Shown piece by piece: positions 51,654 through 60,878 of a stretch of 64,000 bases of DNA (positions are counted from its first letter, which is position 1; each line of letters opens with the position of its first letter). The notes below the pieces were generated by a model, which did not search any database, was not told the origin of the DNA, and saw only the letters and a program-made list of their open reading frames with translations. The stretch is from Lachnospiraceae bacterium M18-1. GTDB lineage: Bacteria > Bacillota > Clostridia > Lachnospirales > Lachnospiraceae. The DNA lies in contig KE159609.1 of the NCBI GenBank assembly GCA_000403295.2, positions 774,725 through 838,724 of the forward strand. Direction: 5' to 3'. Position numbers and translations under genes: made by a program.

Positions 51654-53129
51654 GTGAGCGAAAACAAAAAGCAGGTCCTTGCGTTTGACTTCGGCGGTGG
51701 AAGCGGCCGGGCCATCCTGGGAAGGCTGGAGGACGGAAAGATCCGCATGGAGGAGGTACACCGTTTTTCCAATGATCCGGTCATGCTCAACGGGACCATG
51801 TATTGGGACACACTGAGACATTTTTTTGAGATCAAGCAGGGAATCGTAAAGGCAAAGCAGAAGGGCGGCTTTGAGAGTATCGGAATCGATACATGGGGAG
51901 TGGACTTCGGCTTGATTGATGAACACGGCGATCTTCTGGAAAATGCGGTTCACTACCGGGACGACAGGACCGTGGGGATGCAGGAAGAGGTATTCAAGGC
52001 AATCCCGAAGGAAGAGGTCTACAGTCTGACCGGACTGCAGTTTGAAAATTTCAATACTATTTTCCAGTTATATTCCCTGGTACAGAAAAGGCCGTGGATT
52101 CTGGAAAAGGCAGACAAGCTGCTGCTCTTGCCGGACTTGTTTAATTATTTCCTGACAGGCGAAAAGAAAGCGGAATACACTATGGCCGCTACGACACAGC
52201 TTCTGGATGCAGGCAAGAAGGAGTGGTCTGACCGGATTCTGGGGGCTTTGCGGATTCCGAAGAAGATTTTTCCGGAGATCATTTCCAGCGGCACGGTGGT
52301 TGGAACGCTGAAAGCGGATATCTGTGAGGAGCTTGGAGTTGATCCGGCGAAGGTCATTGCCATCACAGGACATGATACACAGAGCGCGGTAGTATCTGTT
52401 CCCACCCAGGAGAAGGATTTCATCTTTATCAGCTGTGGGACATGGAGCCTCTTCGGCACGGAGCTTGAGGGCCCTGTGATCGGGGAAAAGTCCATGGCAT
52501 GCGATGTAAGTAATGAAGGCGGTTACGGAAATACGACCACACTGCTGAAAAATATCATCGGACTCTGGCTGGCACAGGAGAGCAGACGTCAATGGATCCG
52601 GGAAGGAAAGGAATATTCCTTCGGAGAGCTGGAAGAGATGGCGCTCACTGCAGAGCCGTTCCAGAGCTTTATTGATCCGGATGCGCCGGAGTTTGTTCCG
52701 GCCGGCAACATACCGGAGAGGATCCGGGAATTTTGCCGCAGGACCGGACAGAAGGTGCCGGAGACGGTGGGTGAGATCATGTGCTGCATCAACCAGAGCC
52801 TGGCATTAAAATACCGCTATGCGCTGGAGCAGATCGAATCCTGCACCGGCAAACATTATCCGGTCATCCATATGATCGGCGGCGGCATCCAGAGCAAGCT
52901 GCTCTGCCGGATGGCTGCAGGGGCAAACGGACGCAAGGTGACCGCAGGCCCGGTGGAAGCAACCGCATTGGGCAACATTGCAGTACAGATGATGGCAATG
53001 GGCGAGATTAAGGATGTAAAGGAAGCAAGGCGCATCATCGCGGAATCAGAAACCACATATGAGTATCTTCCTCAGGATACTGAGAAATGGGATGCTGCAT
53101 ATGAGAAATTTAAAACATTTATTCATTAA
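51654..53129 (+). CDS. fucK: FGGY kinase, rhamnulokinase-like (probable L-fuculokinase)
   Basis: 491 aa from GTG 51654. LAFDFGGGSGRAILGRLEDG opening, IGIDTWGVDFGL, HYRDDRT, ITGHDTQSAV, ISCGTWSLFG and IHMIGGGIQSKLLCRMAA are RhaB-type FGGY motifs. AGGAGG at 51641-51646 is 7 nt from GTG 51654 but only 1 nt from the ATG at 51648, so the GTG is preferred; ATG is possible. RhaB-like proteins next to fucI act as fuculokinase. Gene order kinase-isomerase-mutarotase defines the pathway. No fuculose-1-phosphate aldolase is in the window. Confidence 0.85.
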   Translation: MSENKKQVLAFDFGGGSGRAILGRLEDGKIRMEEVHRFSNDPVMLNGTMYWDTLRHFFEIKQGIVKAKQKGGFESIGIDTWGVDFGLIDEHGDLLENAVHYRDDRTVGMQEEVFKAIPKEEVYSLTGLQFENFNTIFQLYSLVQKRPWILEKADKLLLLPDLFNYFLTGEKKAEYTMAATTQLLDAGKKEWSDRILGALRIPKKIFPEIISSGTVVGTLKADICEELGVDPAKVIAITGHDTQSAVVSVPTQEKDFIFISCGTWSLFGTELEGPVIGEKSMACDVSNEGGYGNTTTLLKNIIGLWLAQESRRQWIREGKEYSFGELEEMALTAEPFQSFIDPDAPEFVPAGNIPERIREFCRRTGQKVPETVGEIMCCINQSLALKYRYALEQIESCTGKHYPVIHMIGGGIQSKLLCRMAAGANGRKVTAGPVEATALGNIAVQMMAMGEIKDVKEARRIIAESETTYEYLPQDTEKWDAAYEKFKTFIH

Positions 53130-53144
53130 AGGAGGAATGCTACT

Positions 53145-54950
53145 ATGGCAAAATCAAGACTCATTGGAGACTATCCGGTAATCGGAATCCGTCCTACCAT
53201 CGATGGAAGAAGAGGAGCGCTCAAGGTTCGTGAATCTCTGGAAGACCAGACCATGAACATGGCAAAATCCGCTGCAAAGCTGCTGGAAGATAACCTGAAA
53301 TACAGCAATGGAGAACCTGTAAAGGTCATTATTGCAGATACGACTATCGGACGTGTGGCGGAAGCAGCGGCCTGCGCGGACAAATTCAAAAAGGCAGGGG
53401 TAGACATTACCCTGACAGTGACTCCTTGCTGGTGCTACGGGGCAGAGACCATGGATATGGATCCAATGACGATCAAAGCGGTATGGGGCTTCAACGGAAC
53501 AGAGAGACCGGGCGCGGTTTACCTGGCATCCGTACTGGCTACCCATGCACAGAAGGGCCTGCCGGCATTCGGTATCTACGGACATGATGTATGTGAAGCG
53601 AACGACACGGAGATTCCGGAAGATGTCAAAGAAAAGCTGCTGAGATTCGCACGTGCTGCGGTTGCGGCTGCGACCATGAGAGGAAAATCTTATCTGCAGA
53701 TCGGTTCCATCTGTATGGGAATCGGCGGCTCCATCATTGATCCTGCATTTATCGAAGAATACCTTGGAATGCGTGTAGAATCTGTAGACGAGGTAGAGAT
53801 CATCCGCCGTATGACAGAAGGCATCTATGATGAAGCAGAATATCAGAAGGCGCTTGCATGGACAAAAGAAAAATGTATCGAAGGCTTTGACAAGAATCCG
53901 GAAGAATTGCAGAAGAGCCGCGACGCAAAGGATTCTGACTGGGAATTTGTTGTAAAGATGATGTGCATCATCAAAGACCTGATGAACGGAAACGAAAATC
54001 TGCCGGAAGGCTGCGAAGAAGAAAAGGTTGGACACAATGCCATCGCTGCAGGTTTCCAGGGACAGAGACAGTGGACAGACTTCTATCCGAACTGCGACTA
54101 TCCGGAAGCAATGCTCAACACCTCCTTTGACTGGAACGGAGCAAGAGAGCCATATATCCTGGCAACCGAGAACGACGTACTCAACGGCCTGGGAATGCTG
54201 TTCAACAAGCTGCTCACCAATTCCGCACAGATCTTTGCGGATGTGCGTACATACTGGAGCCCGGAAGCGGTAAGGAAAGCGGCAGGCGGCTATGAGCTGG
54301 AAGGAAAGGCGAAGGAAGCAGGCGGATTTATCCATCTGATCAACTCAGGCGCGGCTTGTCTGGACGCAAACGGACAGGCAAAGGATGCCGATGGAAACGG
54401 CGTGATGAAGCCATGGTATGATGTGACAGAGGCTGACCAGGAAGCAATCATGAAGGCGACTACCTGGAATTATGCGGACGTTGGATATTTCCGGGGCGGC
54501 GGATATTCCTCCAGATTTGTTACAGAAGCTGAAATGCCTGTCACCATGATCCGTCTGAACCTGGTGAAGAATTTAGGACCGATGCTGCAGATTGCAGAAG
54601 GCTGGACCGTACATCTTCCGGACGAAGTAACCGACGTACTCTGGAAGAGAACCGACTATACATGGCCGTGTACCTGGTTCGCACCGAGGACAACTGGAGA
54701 AGGCGCGTTTGCTACGGCATATGACGTTATGAACAACTGGGGTGCTAACCACGGCGCGATCAGCTACGGACATATCGGAGCGGATCTGATCACCATGTGC
54801 TCCATCCTGAGGATTCCGGTTGCTATGCATAACGTACCGGAGGAGAAGATCTTCCGTCCGGCATCCTGGAATGCATTCGGTATGGACAAAGAAGGCGCTG
54901 ACTACAGAGCATGCCAGGCATACGGACCGTTATATAAGACGATCAAATGA
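53145..54950 (+). CDS. fucI: L-fucose isomerase
   Basis: 601 aa, full length for FucI. Opening [24 protein letters not shown], Mn-binding Glu in [63 protein letters not shown]-like [23 protein letters not shown], and FHAPRTTG-type [28 protein letters not shown]. Interconverts L-fucose and L-fuculose (often also D-arabinose). RBS AAAGGAGG lies 9 nt upstream. Confidence 0.96.
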   Translation: MAKSRLIGDYPVIGIRPTIDGRRGALKVRESLEDQTMNMAKSAAKLLEDNLKYSNGEPVKVIIADTTIGRVAEAAACADKFKKAGVDITLTVTPCWCYGAETMDMDPMTIKAVWGFNGTERPGAVYLASVLATHAQKGLPAFGIYGHDVCEANDTEIPEDVKEKLLRFARAAVAAATMRGKSYLQIGSICMGIGGSIIDPAFIEEYLGMRVESVDEVEIIRRMTEGIYDEAEYQKALAWTKEKCIEGFDKNPEELQKSRDAKDSDWEFVVKMMCIIKDLMNGNENLPEGCEEEKVGHNAIAAGFQGQRQWTDFYPNCDYPEAMLNTSFDWNGAREPYILATENDVLNGLGMLFNKLLTNSAQIFADVRTYWSPEAVRKAAGGYELEGKAKEAGGFIHLINSGAACLDANGQAKDADGNGVMKPWYDVTEADQEAIMKATTWNYADVGYFRGGGYSSRFVTEAEMPVTMIRLNLVKNLGPMLQIAEGWTVHLPDEVTDVLWKRTDYTWPCTWFAPRTTGEGAFATAYDVMNNWGANHGAISYGHIGADLITMCSILRIPVAMHNVPEEKIFRPASWNAFGMDKEGADYRACQAYGPLYKTIK

Positions 54951-55005
54951 TCATTGTGTCAAAAGCCCTTTGACGCATGTATCATCCCATAAATAGTATG
55001 AGAGA

Positions 55006-55045
55006 TGCGGCATTCCGGATCTGCTTTTGCGGGCCGAATGCCGCA
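55006..55045. other. Hairpin between fucI and fucU
   Basis: TGCGGCATTC (55006-55015) pairs perfectly with GAATGCCGCA (55036-55045). No T-run, so likely mRNA stabilisation or processing in a single transcript. Confidence 0.6.
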
Positions 55046-55093
55046 GCAGCAATATCAAGTATCGTATGAAAAATGTTTTGGAGGATATAGAAT

Positions 55094-55534
55094 ATGTTAA
55101 AAGGAATTCCGAAAATTTTGTCTCCGGAATTGTTGATGGTACTCTGTGAGATGGGGCACAGCGACCGCCTGGTAATTTCTGACGGCAATTTCCCGGCTGA
55201 ATCTATGGGAAAGGACGCAATCGTGATCCGCTGTGACGGCCACGGCGTACCGGAGCTTCTGGATGCCATCCTGCAGGTATTCCCGCTGGATACTTATGTA
55301 GAGAAGCCGGTGAACCTGATGGAAGTGATGCCTGGGGATGATGTGGAGACTCCGATCTGGGATACCTACAAGGAGATCATCGCAAAACACGATTCCCGGG
55401 GCGCGGACTGTGTCGGCAACATCGAGCGCTTTGCGTTCTATGACGAGGCAAAGACAGCTTATGCGATCATTGCGACCGGAGAATCCGCTCTGTATGCGAA
55501 TGTGATGCTGCAGAAAGGTGTTGTGACAGAATAG
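55094..55534 (+). CDS. fucU: L-fucose mutarotase (RbsD/FucU family)
   Basis: 146 aa. LKGIPKILSPELLMVLCEMGHSDRLVISDGNFPAES split, with the conserved GHSD and DGNFP, YTxxEKPVxLM-type DTYVEKPVNLMEVMPGDD, and FYDEAKTAYAIIATGE. Interconverts alpha and beta L-fucose. RBS GGAGG 10 nt upstream; last gene of the operon. Confidence 0.95.
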   Translation: MLKGIPKILSPELLMVLCEMGHSDRLVISDGNFPAESMGKDAIVIRCDGHGVPELLDAILQVFPLDTYVEKPVNLMEVMPGDDVETPIWDTYKEIIAKHDSRGADCVGNIERFAFYDEAKTAYAIIATGESALYANVMLQKGVVTE

Positions 55535-55586
55535 CTGCAGCTGGAATTTTTCGAAAAAATGCTCTCTATAAATTTGAAAATAAAAC

Positions 55587-55632
55587 TGCACCGGAATAGT
55601 ATCTGTTCGATACCGTTCCGGTGCATTATTTT
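55587..55632 (+). terminator. Terminator of the fucose operon
   Basis: TGCACCGGAA (55587-55596) pairs with TTCCGGTGCA (55616-55625); inner GTATC/GATAC stem; T-rich tail. Confidence 0.9.
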
Positions 55633-55723
55633 GAGCCGATCTCTAAGTGATATCTTTGTAACCGTCTTATATTCCTGTGCATATATTTGGAAGTAAGTAG
55701 AAATAAGCTGTCAGGAGACGGAT

Positions 55724-55978
55724 ATGCGGCTGTGTGAACTCCGGGAAAAGGAAGTAATTAATAGTTGTGACTGCAAAAGGCTTGGCTGTGTGGTAGATAT
55801 AGAATTTGACTGCAGCAGTGGGCAGATCGAGGCGCTGATCGTGCCGGGACCTGGGAAAATCTGTGGATTTTTGGGAACAGACAGCGAATATGTGATCCCA
55901 TATCACTGTGTAAAACGGATCGGGCCGGATATCATCCTCGTAGAAATCCGGGAAGAAAAATTTTTGAAAAAATTATAA
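55724..55978 (+). CDS. YlmC/YmxH-family PRC-barrel protein
   Basis: 84 aa. MRLCELREKEVINSCDCKRLGCVVDIEFDC, IEALIVPG and IPYHCVKRIGPDIILVEI fit the YlmC/YmxH sporulation-associated PRC-barrel family common in Firmicutes. Next to nrdR as in many Lachnospiraceae. Precise role unclear. Confidence 0.85.
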   Translation: MRLCELREKEVINSCDCKRLGCVVDIEFDCSSGQIEALIVPGPGKICGFLGTDSEYVIPYHCVKRIGPDIILVEIREEKFLKKL

Positions 55979-56053
55979 TGCAATTATGTCTACGATTGTG
56001 TATAATGAATCTATATTGTATCTGTTTACGAACGAAGGCAGGAGCTTTCAGTT

Positions 56054-56131
56054 TTGGACAGCAGCAGTATGGAGTTCCTTTATAACGACTTAGATACCAT
56101 AGTAGAAAAAGAAAGGCGGATGATATTATGA
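56054..56131 (+). CDS. Possible 25-codon micro-ORF coupled to nrdR
   Basis: TTG start at 56054 with AGGAG at 56040-56044 (9 nt), in-frame ATG at 56069, reading DSSSMEFLYNDL... and RRMIL before TGA at 56129-56131. The stop overlaps the nrdR start as ATGA, the arrangement of translational coupling. Acidic, no known domain. Could be chance. Confidence 0.4.
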   Translation: MDSSSMEFLYNDLDTIVEKERRMIL

Positions 56132-56577
56132 AATGTCCCTATTGCGGAAATTCGGACACACGAGTCATTGATTCCAGGCCGGCAGAAGAGAACAATTCGA
56201 TTCGCCGCCGCCGTTGTTGTGATGAGTGCGGAAAACGGTTTACCACTTATGAGAAGATCGAGACTATCCCGCTGATCGTGATAAAAAAGGACAATAACCG
56301 GGAGCAGTTTGAACGTTCCAAGATTGAGAACGGAGTATTGAGCGCCTGCTATAAGAGACCGGTGCCTGCGGATGCTATCAAGGCAGCTGTGGACGAGATT
56401 GAGCTGCAGATCGTGAACCGGGAGGAGAAGGAGATTCCCAGCAGCCTCATTGGCGAGATCGCCATGGAACGGCTGAAAACCCTGGATCCGGTGGCTTATG
56501 TCCGGTTTGCTTCCGTATACCGGCAGTTCAAGGACGTCAATACGTTTATGGAAGAACTGAAAATGTTCCTGGAGTAG
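56128..56577 (+). CDS. nrdR: Ribonucleotide reductase regulator NrdR
   Basis: 149 aa, exact family length. Zinc ribbon CPYCGNSDTRVIDSR and CCDECGKRFTTYE, then an ATP-cone with IVIKKDNNREQFERSKI and a C-terminal VAYVRFASVYRQFKDVNTF. Represses nrd operons by binding NrdR boxes as an adenine-nucleotide sensor. No nrd gene in the window. Confidence 0.97.
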   Translation: MKCPYCGNSDTRVIDSRPAEENNSIRRRRCCDECGKRFTTYEKIETIPLIVIKKDNNREQFERSKIENGVLSACYKRPVPADAIKAAVDEIELQIVNREEKEIPSSLIGEIAMERLKTLDPVAYVRFASVYRQFKDVNTFMEELKMFLE

Positions 56578-56614
56578 CAGTTACTATTGACAGAACAGCC
56601 CTGATTAAGAAAAA

Positions 56615-56642
56615 GCTGGCAGGAATTGCTTTGGCCTGCAGC
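56615..56642. other. Hairpin in the nrdR-carD intergenic region
   Basis: GCAGG (56619-56623) with CCTGC (56635-56639), extended by GCT/AGC across a bulged G. No T-run. The rest of 56578-56770 shows nothing else I can support. Confidence 0.35.
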
Positions 56643-56773
56643 CAACAGGGTTAGATATGTTCAGGAAAAAATCAACGGACAATTTTAATAAAAAATATGT
56701 CCGGATATATGATGCATGATCCACAAAATTGAACCTTCCTTAAAAAAATCTTCTTACGCCTGCATGAAAAAAG

Positions 56774-56782
56774 TGCTACAAT
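56774..56782 (+). promoter_or_regulatory. Putative extended -10 promoter of the CarD-like gene
   Basis: TGC followed by TACAAT (56777-56782), a TGn extended -10; weak -35 region. About 100 nt before the start codon. Confidence 0.4.
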
Positions 56783-56884
56783 TATACGGATAAGAGGTGT
56801 TTTACAGCTTTTAGAAGCATGAAGATCCAATGTCAATGCAGCAAAACAGAGATTTTTCTGATCTGGTAAGGAAGGAGGATGTGT

Positions 56885-57376
56885 ATGCATAATCAAGGTG
56901 ATGCAGTAGTTTATAAGTGTAAGGGTGTATATCGGATTGAAGATGTAGGAACATTGGATTTTACGTTTGCTGACAGAAAGAAGAAGTATTATACCTTACA
57001 GTCGGTGGGCAATGCAAAGGAACGGGCATATGTTCCCATTGATGATGCGGCAAATATACGCAAGCCGATTGAGCGGGAAGCGGTTCTGGGACTGATCAAA
57101 AGGCTGGACGATATTGAGATTCTGTGGGTGCGGAGTGAAAAGACCCGGGAGCAGGAATATAAGGACTGTATCTCAGACTACGTGCCGGAGAACTGGATTC
57201 GGGTGCTGAAGACCCTTTACAGGCGGACAGAGCATCGCGGCGGTGTTACGAGTATGGACAAGAAGTATCAGCAGCTGCTGGAGCATGCGCTTTACAGTGA
57301 ATTTTCCTATGCTCTCGGCATCCCGGAAAGTAAAGTCGAAGGTTTTATCAACGAGCAGAGAAAAAAAGAAGCATGA
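56885..57376 (+). CDS. CarD/TRCF-type RNA polymerase-interacting regulator
   Basis: 163 aa. N-terminal RNA-polymerase-interaction domain: GDAVVYKCKGVYRIEDVG, YYTLQSVGNAKERAYVPID, then a helical C-terminus (LIKRLDDIEILWV, ALYSEFSYALGIPESKV). AAGGAGG at 56872-56878 is 6 nt from ATG 56885; the in-frame ATG 56879 is too close. CarD proteins bind the RNAP beta subunit and modulate promoter opening. Confidence 0.88.
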   Translation: MHNQGDAVVYKCKGVYRIEDVGTLDFTFADRKKKYYTLQSVGNAKERAYVPIDDAANIRKPIEREAVLGLIKRLDDIEILWVRSEKTREQEYKDCISDYVPENWIRVLKTLYRRTEHRGGVTSMDKKYQQLLEHALYSEFSYALGIPESKVEGFINEQRKKEA

Positions 57377-57384
57377 TCGGTATG

Positions 57385-57432
57385 CCCTGGAGGATGACCT
57401 GTCGGCGGACAGGCATTTCCGGGGATTTTTTT
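57385..57432 (+). terminator. Terminator after the CarD-like gene
   Basis: CCCTGGA (57385-57391) pairs with TCCGGGG (57418-57424); inner CCTGTC/GACAGG; T7 follows. Confidence 0.85.
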
Positions 57433-57520
57433 ACTTTTATTTCAGAGAACATTCAAGATTGAAAAAAAGATTTTAAAATAAATGGAAAAACTGTTTACAG
57501 GCATATAGTATAGTGTTCCC

Positions 57521-57572
57521 AAAACTCGGAAAGAATAGTCTGGCTTGGATTCTTTCCGGGTTTTCTTTTTTT
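57521..57572 (+). terminator. Second terminator upstream of the epimerase promoter
   Basis: AAAACTCGGAAAGAAT (57521-57536) pairs with ATTCTTTCCGGGTTTT (57549-57564) with one wobble, followed by a T-rich run. Two terminators in series insulate the next operon, or the second acts in a leader. Confidence 0.75.
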
Positions 57573-57591
57573 CTTTGAATCAAAATCTTCA

Positions 57592-57605
57592 TTGAATCGT
57601 TTCAA
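57592..57605. promoter_or_regulatory. LacI-type operator, epimerase-ABC operon
   Basis: TTGAATCGTTTCAA, an almost perfect dyad with central CG, as in LacI/GalR operators. It lies 22 bp upstream of the -35. Confidence 0.55.
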
Positions 57606-57609
57606 AGAA

Positions 57610-57632
57610 ATTCAATATTGGATATATTGAAT
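57610..57632. promoter_or_regulatory. Inverted repeat overlapping the -35
   Basis: Perfect 9-bp arms ATTCAATAT (57610-57618) and ATATTGAAT (57624-57632) around TGGAT. The right arm contains the -35 TTGAAT, so a bound protein would block the promoter. Confidence 0.55.
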
Positions 57633-57655
57633 GTGTAATTTTTGTATTTTATAAT
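57627..57655 (+). promoter_or_regulatory. Promoter of the epimerase-LacI/SBP-ABC operon
   Basis: TTGAAT (57627-57632), 17-bp spacer, TATAAT (57650-57655). Strong match to sigma-A consensus. Confidence 0.85.
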
Positions 57656-57726
57656 AATTGTATACTGAATTTGGCCAAATACAAAGTAAATACAAAATAT
57701 GTATCATATTAGTAAAGGAGGCTGCA

Positions 57727-58605
57727 GTGAATAAAATAGGAATTCATTTTGGATACTTTAATGCAGACTGGGAAACAGATTTTCTGAAACAGATACCTCA
57801 GGTAAAACATTTGGGATTTGATATTTTAGAAATTGCGCCGGACGCAATGATGCGAAGGACAAAAACAGAACGTCAAAGGATAGCAGATTTTGCATTGGAA
57901 AATGAGATTACACTGACATTTTCCGTAGGCCTGGGAGCAGACTATGATCTGGCATCGGAAAACGATGATATAAGAAAAAGAGGAATTTCCTATACGGTAG
58001 AAGCTTTAAAAATCATGAACCAAATGAATATCAGGATGTATTCCGGGGTGAATTATGGTGCGTGGAATACGACTTTTTCAGAAAAAATCAGTGATAAACG
58101 GCCTGCTTGGGAACGCTCTCTGAAATCAATATGTGAAATTATGAAAACAGCGGAGGATCTGGACATTACATATGCAGTAGAAGTAGTAAACCGCTATGAA
58201 CAGGGAATTTTAAATACTGCAAAGGAAGCTGTGGAATATGTGAAACAAGTGGGAAGCCCTAATATAAAAATTCTGTTGGATACCTATCATATGAATATTG
58301 AGGAGGACAGCTTTTCAGAGGCGATTCATACAGCAGGCAGATATCTGGCACATTTTCATGTAGGAGAGGCAAATCGGAAGCCGCCCAGTCTGAGTGGAAG
58401 AATGCCATGGGATGAGATTACAGGAGCGCTAAAGGATATTTCATATGAGGGCGCAATCGTTATGGAACCCTTTATTAAAATGGGCGGAGAAGTAGGACAT
58501 GATATCAAGGTATGGAGGGATATCAGTGAAGGAGCAGACGAGACAGAAATGGAGGAAATGGTAAGAAATTCTATTCATATACTGCGTCAAAAAATGGCAC
58601 AATAA
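57727..58605 (+). CDS. Ketose 3-epimerase (D-psicose/D-tagatose 3-epimerase family)
   Basis: 292 aa TIM-barrel epimerase. KHLGFDILEIAPDAM, YAVEVVNRYEQGILNTAKEAVEYVKQVG with the metal Glu, ILLDTYHMNIEEDSF, HFHVGEANRKPPS-GRMPWDEI and VMEPFIKMGG (second Glu) match D-allulose/D-tagatose 3-epimerases. GTG 57727 is chosen because AAAGGAGG ends at 57721. First gene of a sugar-import operon, so it probably processes a rare ketose taken up by the ABC system. Confidence 0.9.
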   Translation: MNKIGIHFGYFNADWETDFLKQIPQVKHLGFDILEIAPDAMMRRTKTERQRIADFALENEITLTFSVGLGADYDLASENDDIRKRGISYTVEALKIMNQMNIRMYSGVNYGAWNTTFSEKISDKRPAWERSLKSICEIMKTAEDLDITYAVEVVNRYEQGILNTAKEAVEYVKQVGSPNIKILLDTYHMNIEEDSFSEAIHTAGRYLAHFHVGEANRKPPSLSGRMPWDEITGALKDISYEGAIVMEPFIKMGGEVGHDIKVWRDISEGADETEMEEMVRNSIHILRQKMAQ

Positions 58606-58634
58606 TAGAAAATTATGGAAAAGGGGCATAGGAT

Positions 58635-60878
58635 ATGGCTACCATTAAAGACGTTGCAAAGAAGGCAGGAGTGTCGGTCGGTACGGTATCCAATATGCTG
58701 AATGGAAAAGGTGGCGTTAGTGACGAAAAGTACGATAAGATACAAGAGGCAATCGAAGAACTGTCGTATAAACCGAATTATATGGCACAGAATCTGAAAA
58801 AGCATAAGGGAAAAGTGATCGGTGTACTGCTGCCCAGCCTGGAAGAGCCTTATAATGATATCTATCAGGGAATTGCGGATGTGTTGGATATGAATAATTA
58901 TATACTGATACTGAAGCTTACACAAAATAATATAGTTTTAGAAAACCATTTTTTAGAACAGCTTTTATATATTGGCATGGTAGGAGCCATCATTGTTCCA
59001 TGCGATCAGAGGAATAAAGAGAAATATGGGAAACTTCAGGATCAGGGAATAAAAATAGTGATGGTGGAAAGAAAATTAGAAGGGATTGATTTCTCAAATG
59101 TATTGTTTGAAAATAAGCAGCTGATTTTCGACATCACAAACAGCCTTATTGAAGAGAACCCCTACAGGGAAATCCGCCTTATGGTTGGAAAAAAAGAATT
59201 TTCTAACGAACAGGATTGTGTGGAAGGATATCTGGCTGCCAGAGAGAACCGAGAGCAGGATATTATTGTGATTGAAGAGACAAGAAAAGAGGCGGTATTT
59301 GATAGAATTTATCAGAAGCTGATTGAGGGCGAACGGTTTCCGGAATGCGTTATAACTTCTTCTATGGAATTTGCAACACACCTTTCAGAGGTCTGCAATA
59401 TCTTAAAGCTCAAATTGGAGATTCATTCGATCGTAGGAGAAAAATGGTATACGACAGACTTATATAAGGATATCACGCAATATGGACGCAATGCGATCCT
59501 GATGGGCAAAGAAGCAGGAAAGCTCTTGGCCTCTATCATGAAAAGCAGAGGGGAGATTGAAAACAGAAGTATTTACATCCACCCGAAAAGGAATTATAGA
59601 AATACGGGGATGGAAATTCATACTATGCCCATGCGGAGCCTCCGGGTCTTAGCCTTTCAATGTGACGCTACAGATGCGCTGGAGAAGCTGTCCTGTGCAT
59701 TTAGGAACATAACGGGAATACGGGTAGAGTTTGATAAGCTGGAATATAGTTCCCTGCGTAAAGAACTGTATATACAGACTCGTGGAAAGAAAACGGATTA
59801 TGATATTATCATGATGGATCTACCTTGGATCCGGAGCGTTTTATCCGAGAACTACCTGGAGAATATAAAGGAATGGGCAAAAAGAGATAATTTTTTGGCA
59901 AACTTTCCGAGCGGAATAAGGCAAGATTTTTACCGCGGAGACTGCGGTGTGCATTTAATTCCGATCATTGCGACAATTCAGATGATCCTATATCGGAAAG
60001 ATGTATTTAACGACAGGGATATAAAAAAACAATTCCAAAAACAATATGGATACGAATTGATGCCACCCAAGACCTGGACAAACTTCAATACAATTGCTGA
60101 GTTTTTTGATAAAAAGACAAATGTTAATTCACCGTTCCAATATGGTACGGCGGCTACGGCATTGGAGCCGGTAGGATTGATTAACGAATTTCTGCCAAGG
60201 CAGTGGGCCTTTCATGGAAGAATCGCAGATAAATGGGGAAAGCTGGTTATTGACAGTGAGGAAAACCAACGTGCATTGGATAACCTTGTAAAAACTTTTC
60301 AATTTGTGCCAAAGGAAGCGGAAGGATATTTTTGGGATGAATTATTTAAGATGCTGCTTTATGGGGAAATTCCGATTGTCCAGGGCTTTGCATCGCATTA
60401 CCAGCCGGGGAAGCATTCACAGAACGGGGATACTTATGAAAAGTATATCGGACAGCTGCCTCTTCCGGGAGGTAAAACAATGCTTGGGGGATGGGCGCTT
60501 GGTATTAACCGTTACTCTGACCGTATAAAGGAAAGCTATGAATTTTTAAAATGGAATCTGAATGATAAAGTTGCAATAACTAATCTACGACTATGCGGCT
60601 GTCTCCCTACGGTATCCGTGATAAGAGATGAAACATTGAGAGGAAGTTACCCGTGGCTGAACCTAGTGGATGAAAAGTTTCAAATCGGTGGTTCCAGGGA
60701 AGAGCTGTTTGACAAAGAAAAGAAACGGATTGATCTGGAACAGATTGATTATATCTTGTCAGGGCAAATCAAAAGAGCGATTAATCAGGAAATTGACAGT
60801 AAAACAGCATTGATTGAGATGAAAAAGGAATTAGAAAATATGTTGAAAGTAAACAACAGAAAAGGAGATAGATTATGA
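58635..60878 (+). CDS. LacI-type regulator fused to a solute-binding-protein domain
   Basis: 747 aa, about twice the normal LacI length. Residues 1-45: HTH IKDVAKKAGVSVGTVSNMLNG. Residues about 60-335: LacI ligand-binding fold (VIGVLLPSLEEPYNDIYQGIADVL to GRNAILMGKEAGKLLASIM). From about 345 to 740: a family 1 extracellular-solute-binding fold (RVLAFQCDATDALEKLSCAF, DYDIIMMDLPWIRSVL, WTNFNTIAEFFDKK, GKTMLGGWALGINRYSD), without a signal peptide, hence cytoplasmic. It may sense two ligands, or the imported sugar twice. Overlaps the ABC lipoprotein gene by 4 nt. Likely regulates this operon through the dyads near 57592-57632. Confidence 0.9.
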   Translation: MATIKDVAKKAGVSVGTVSNMLNGKGGVSDEKYDKIQEAIEELSYKPNYMAQNLKKHKGKVIGVLLPSLEEPYNDIYQGIADVLDMNNYILILKLTQNNIVLENHFLEQLLYIGMVGAIIVPCDQRNKEKYGKLQDQGIKIVMVERKLEGIDFSNVLFENKQLIFDITNSLIEENPYREIRLMVGKKEFSNEQDCVEGYLAARENREQDIIVIEETRKEAVFDRIYQKLIEGERFPECVITSSMEFATHLSEVCNILKLKLEIHSIVGEKWYTTDLYKDITQYGRNAILMGKEAGKLLASIMKSRGEIENRSIYIHPKRNYRNTGMEIHTMPMRSLRVLAFQCDATDALEKLSCAFRNITGIRVEFDKLEYSSLRKELYIQTRGKKTDYDIIMMDLPWIRSVLSENYLENIKEWAKRDNFLANFPSGIRQDFYRGDCGVHLIPIIATIQMILYRKDVFNDRDIKKQFQKQYGYELMPPKTWTNFNTIAEFFDKKTNVNSPFQYGTAATALEPVGLINEFLPRQWAFHGRIADKWGKLVIDSEENQRALDNLVKTFQFVPKEAEGYFWDELFKMLLYGEIPIVQGFASHYQPGKHSQNGDTYEKYIGQLPLPGGKTMLGGWALGINRYSDRIKESYEFLKWNLNDKVAITNLRLCGCLPTVSVIRDETLRGSYPWLNLVDEKFQIGGSREELFDKEKKRIDLEQIDYILSGQIKRAINQEIDSKTALIEMKKELENMLKVNNRKGDRL

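Noticed and set aside
53154..54335. 393-codon - strand frame opposite fucI
   Set aside because: Shadow of the conserved L-fucose isomerase; no motifs.
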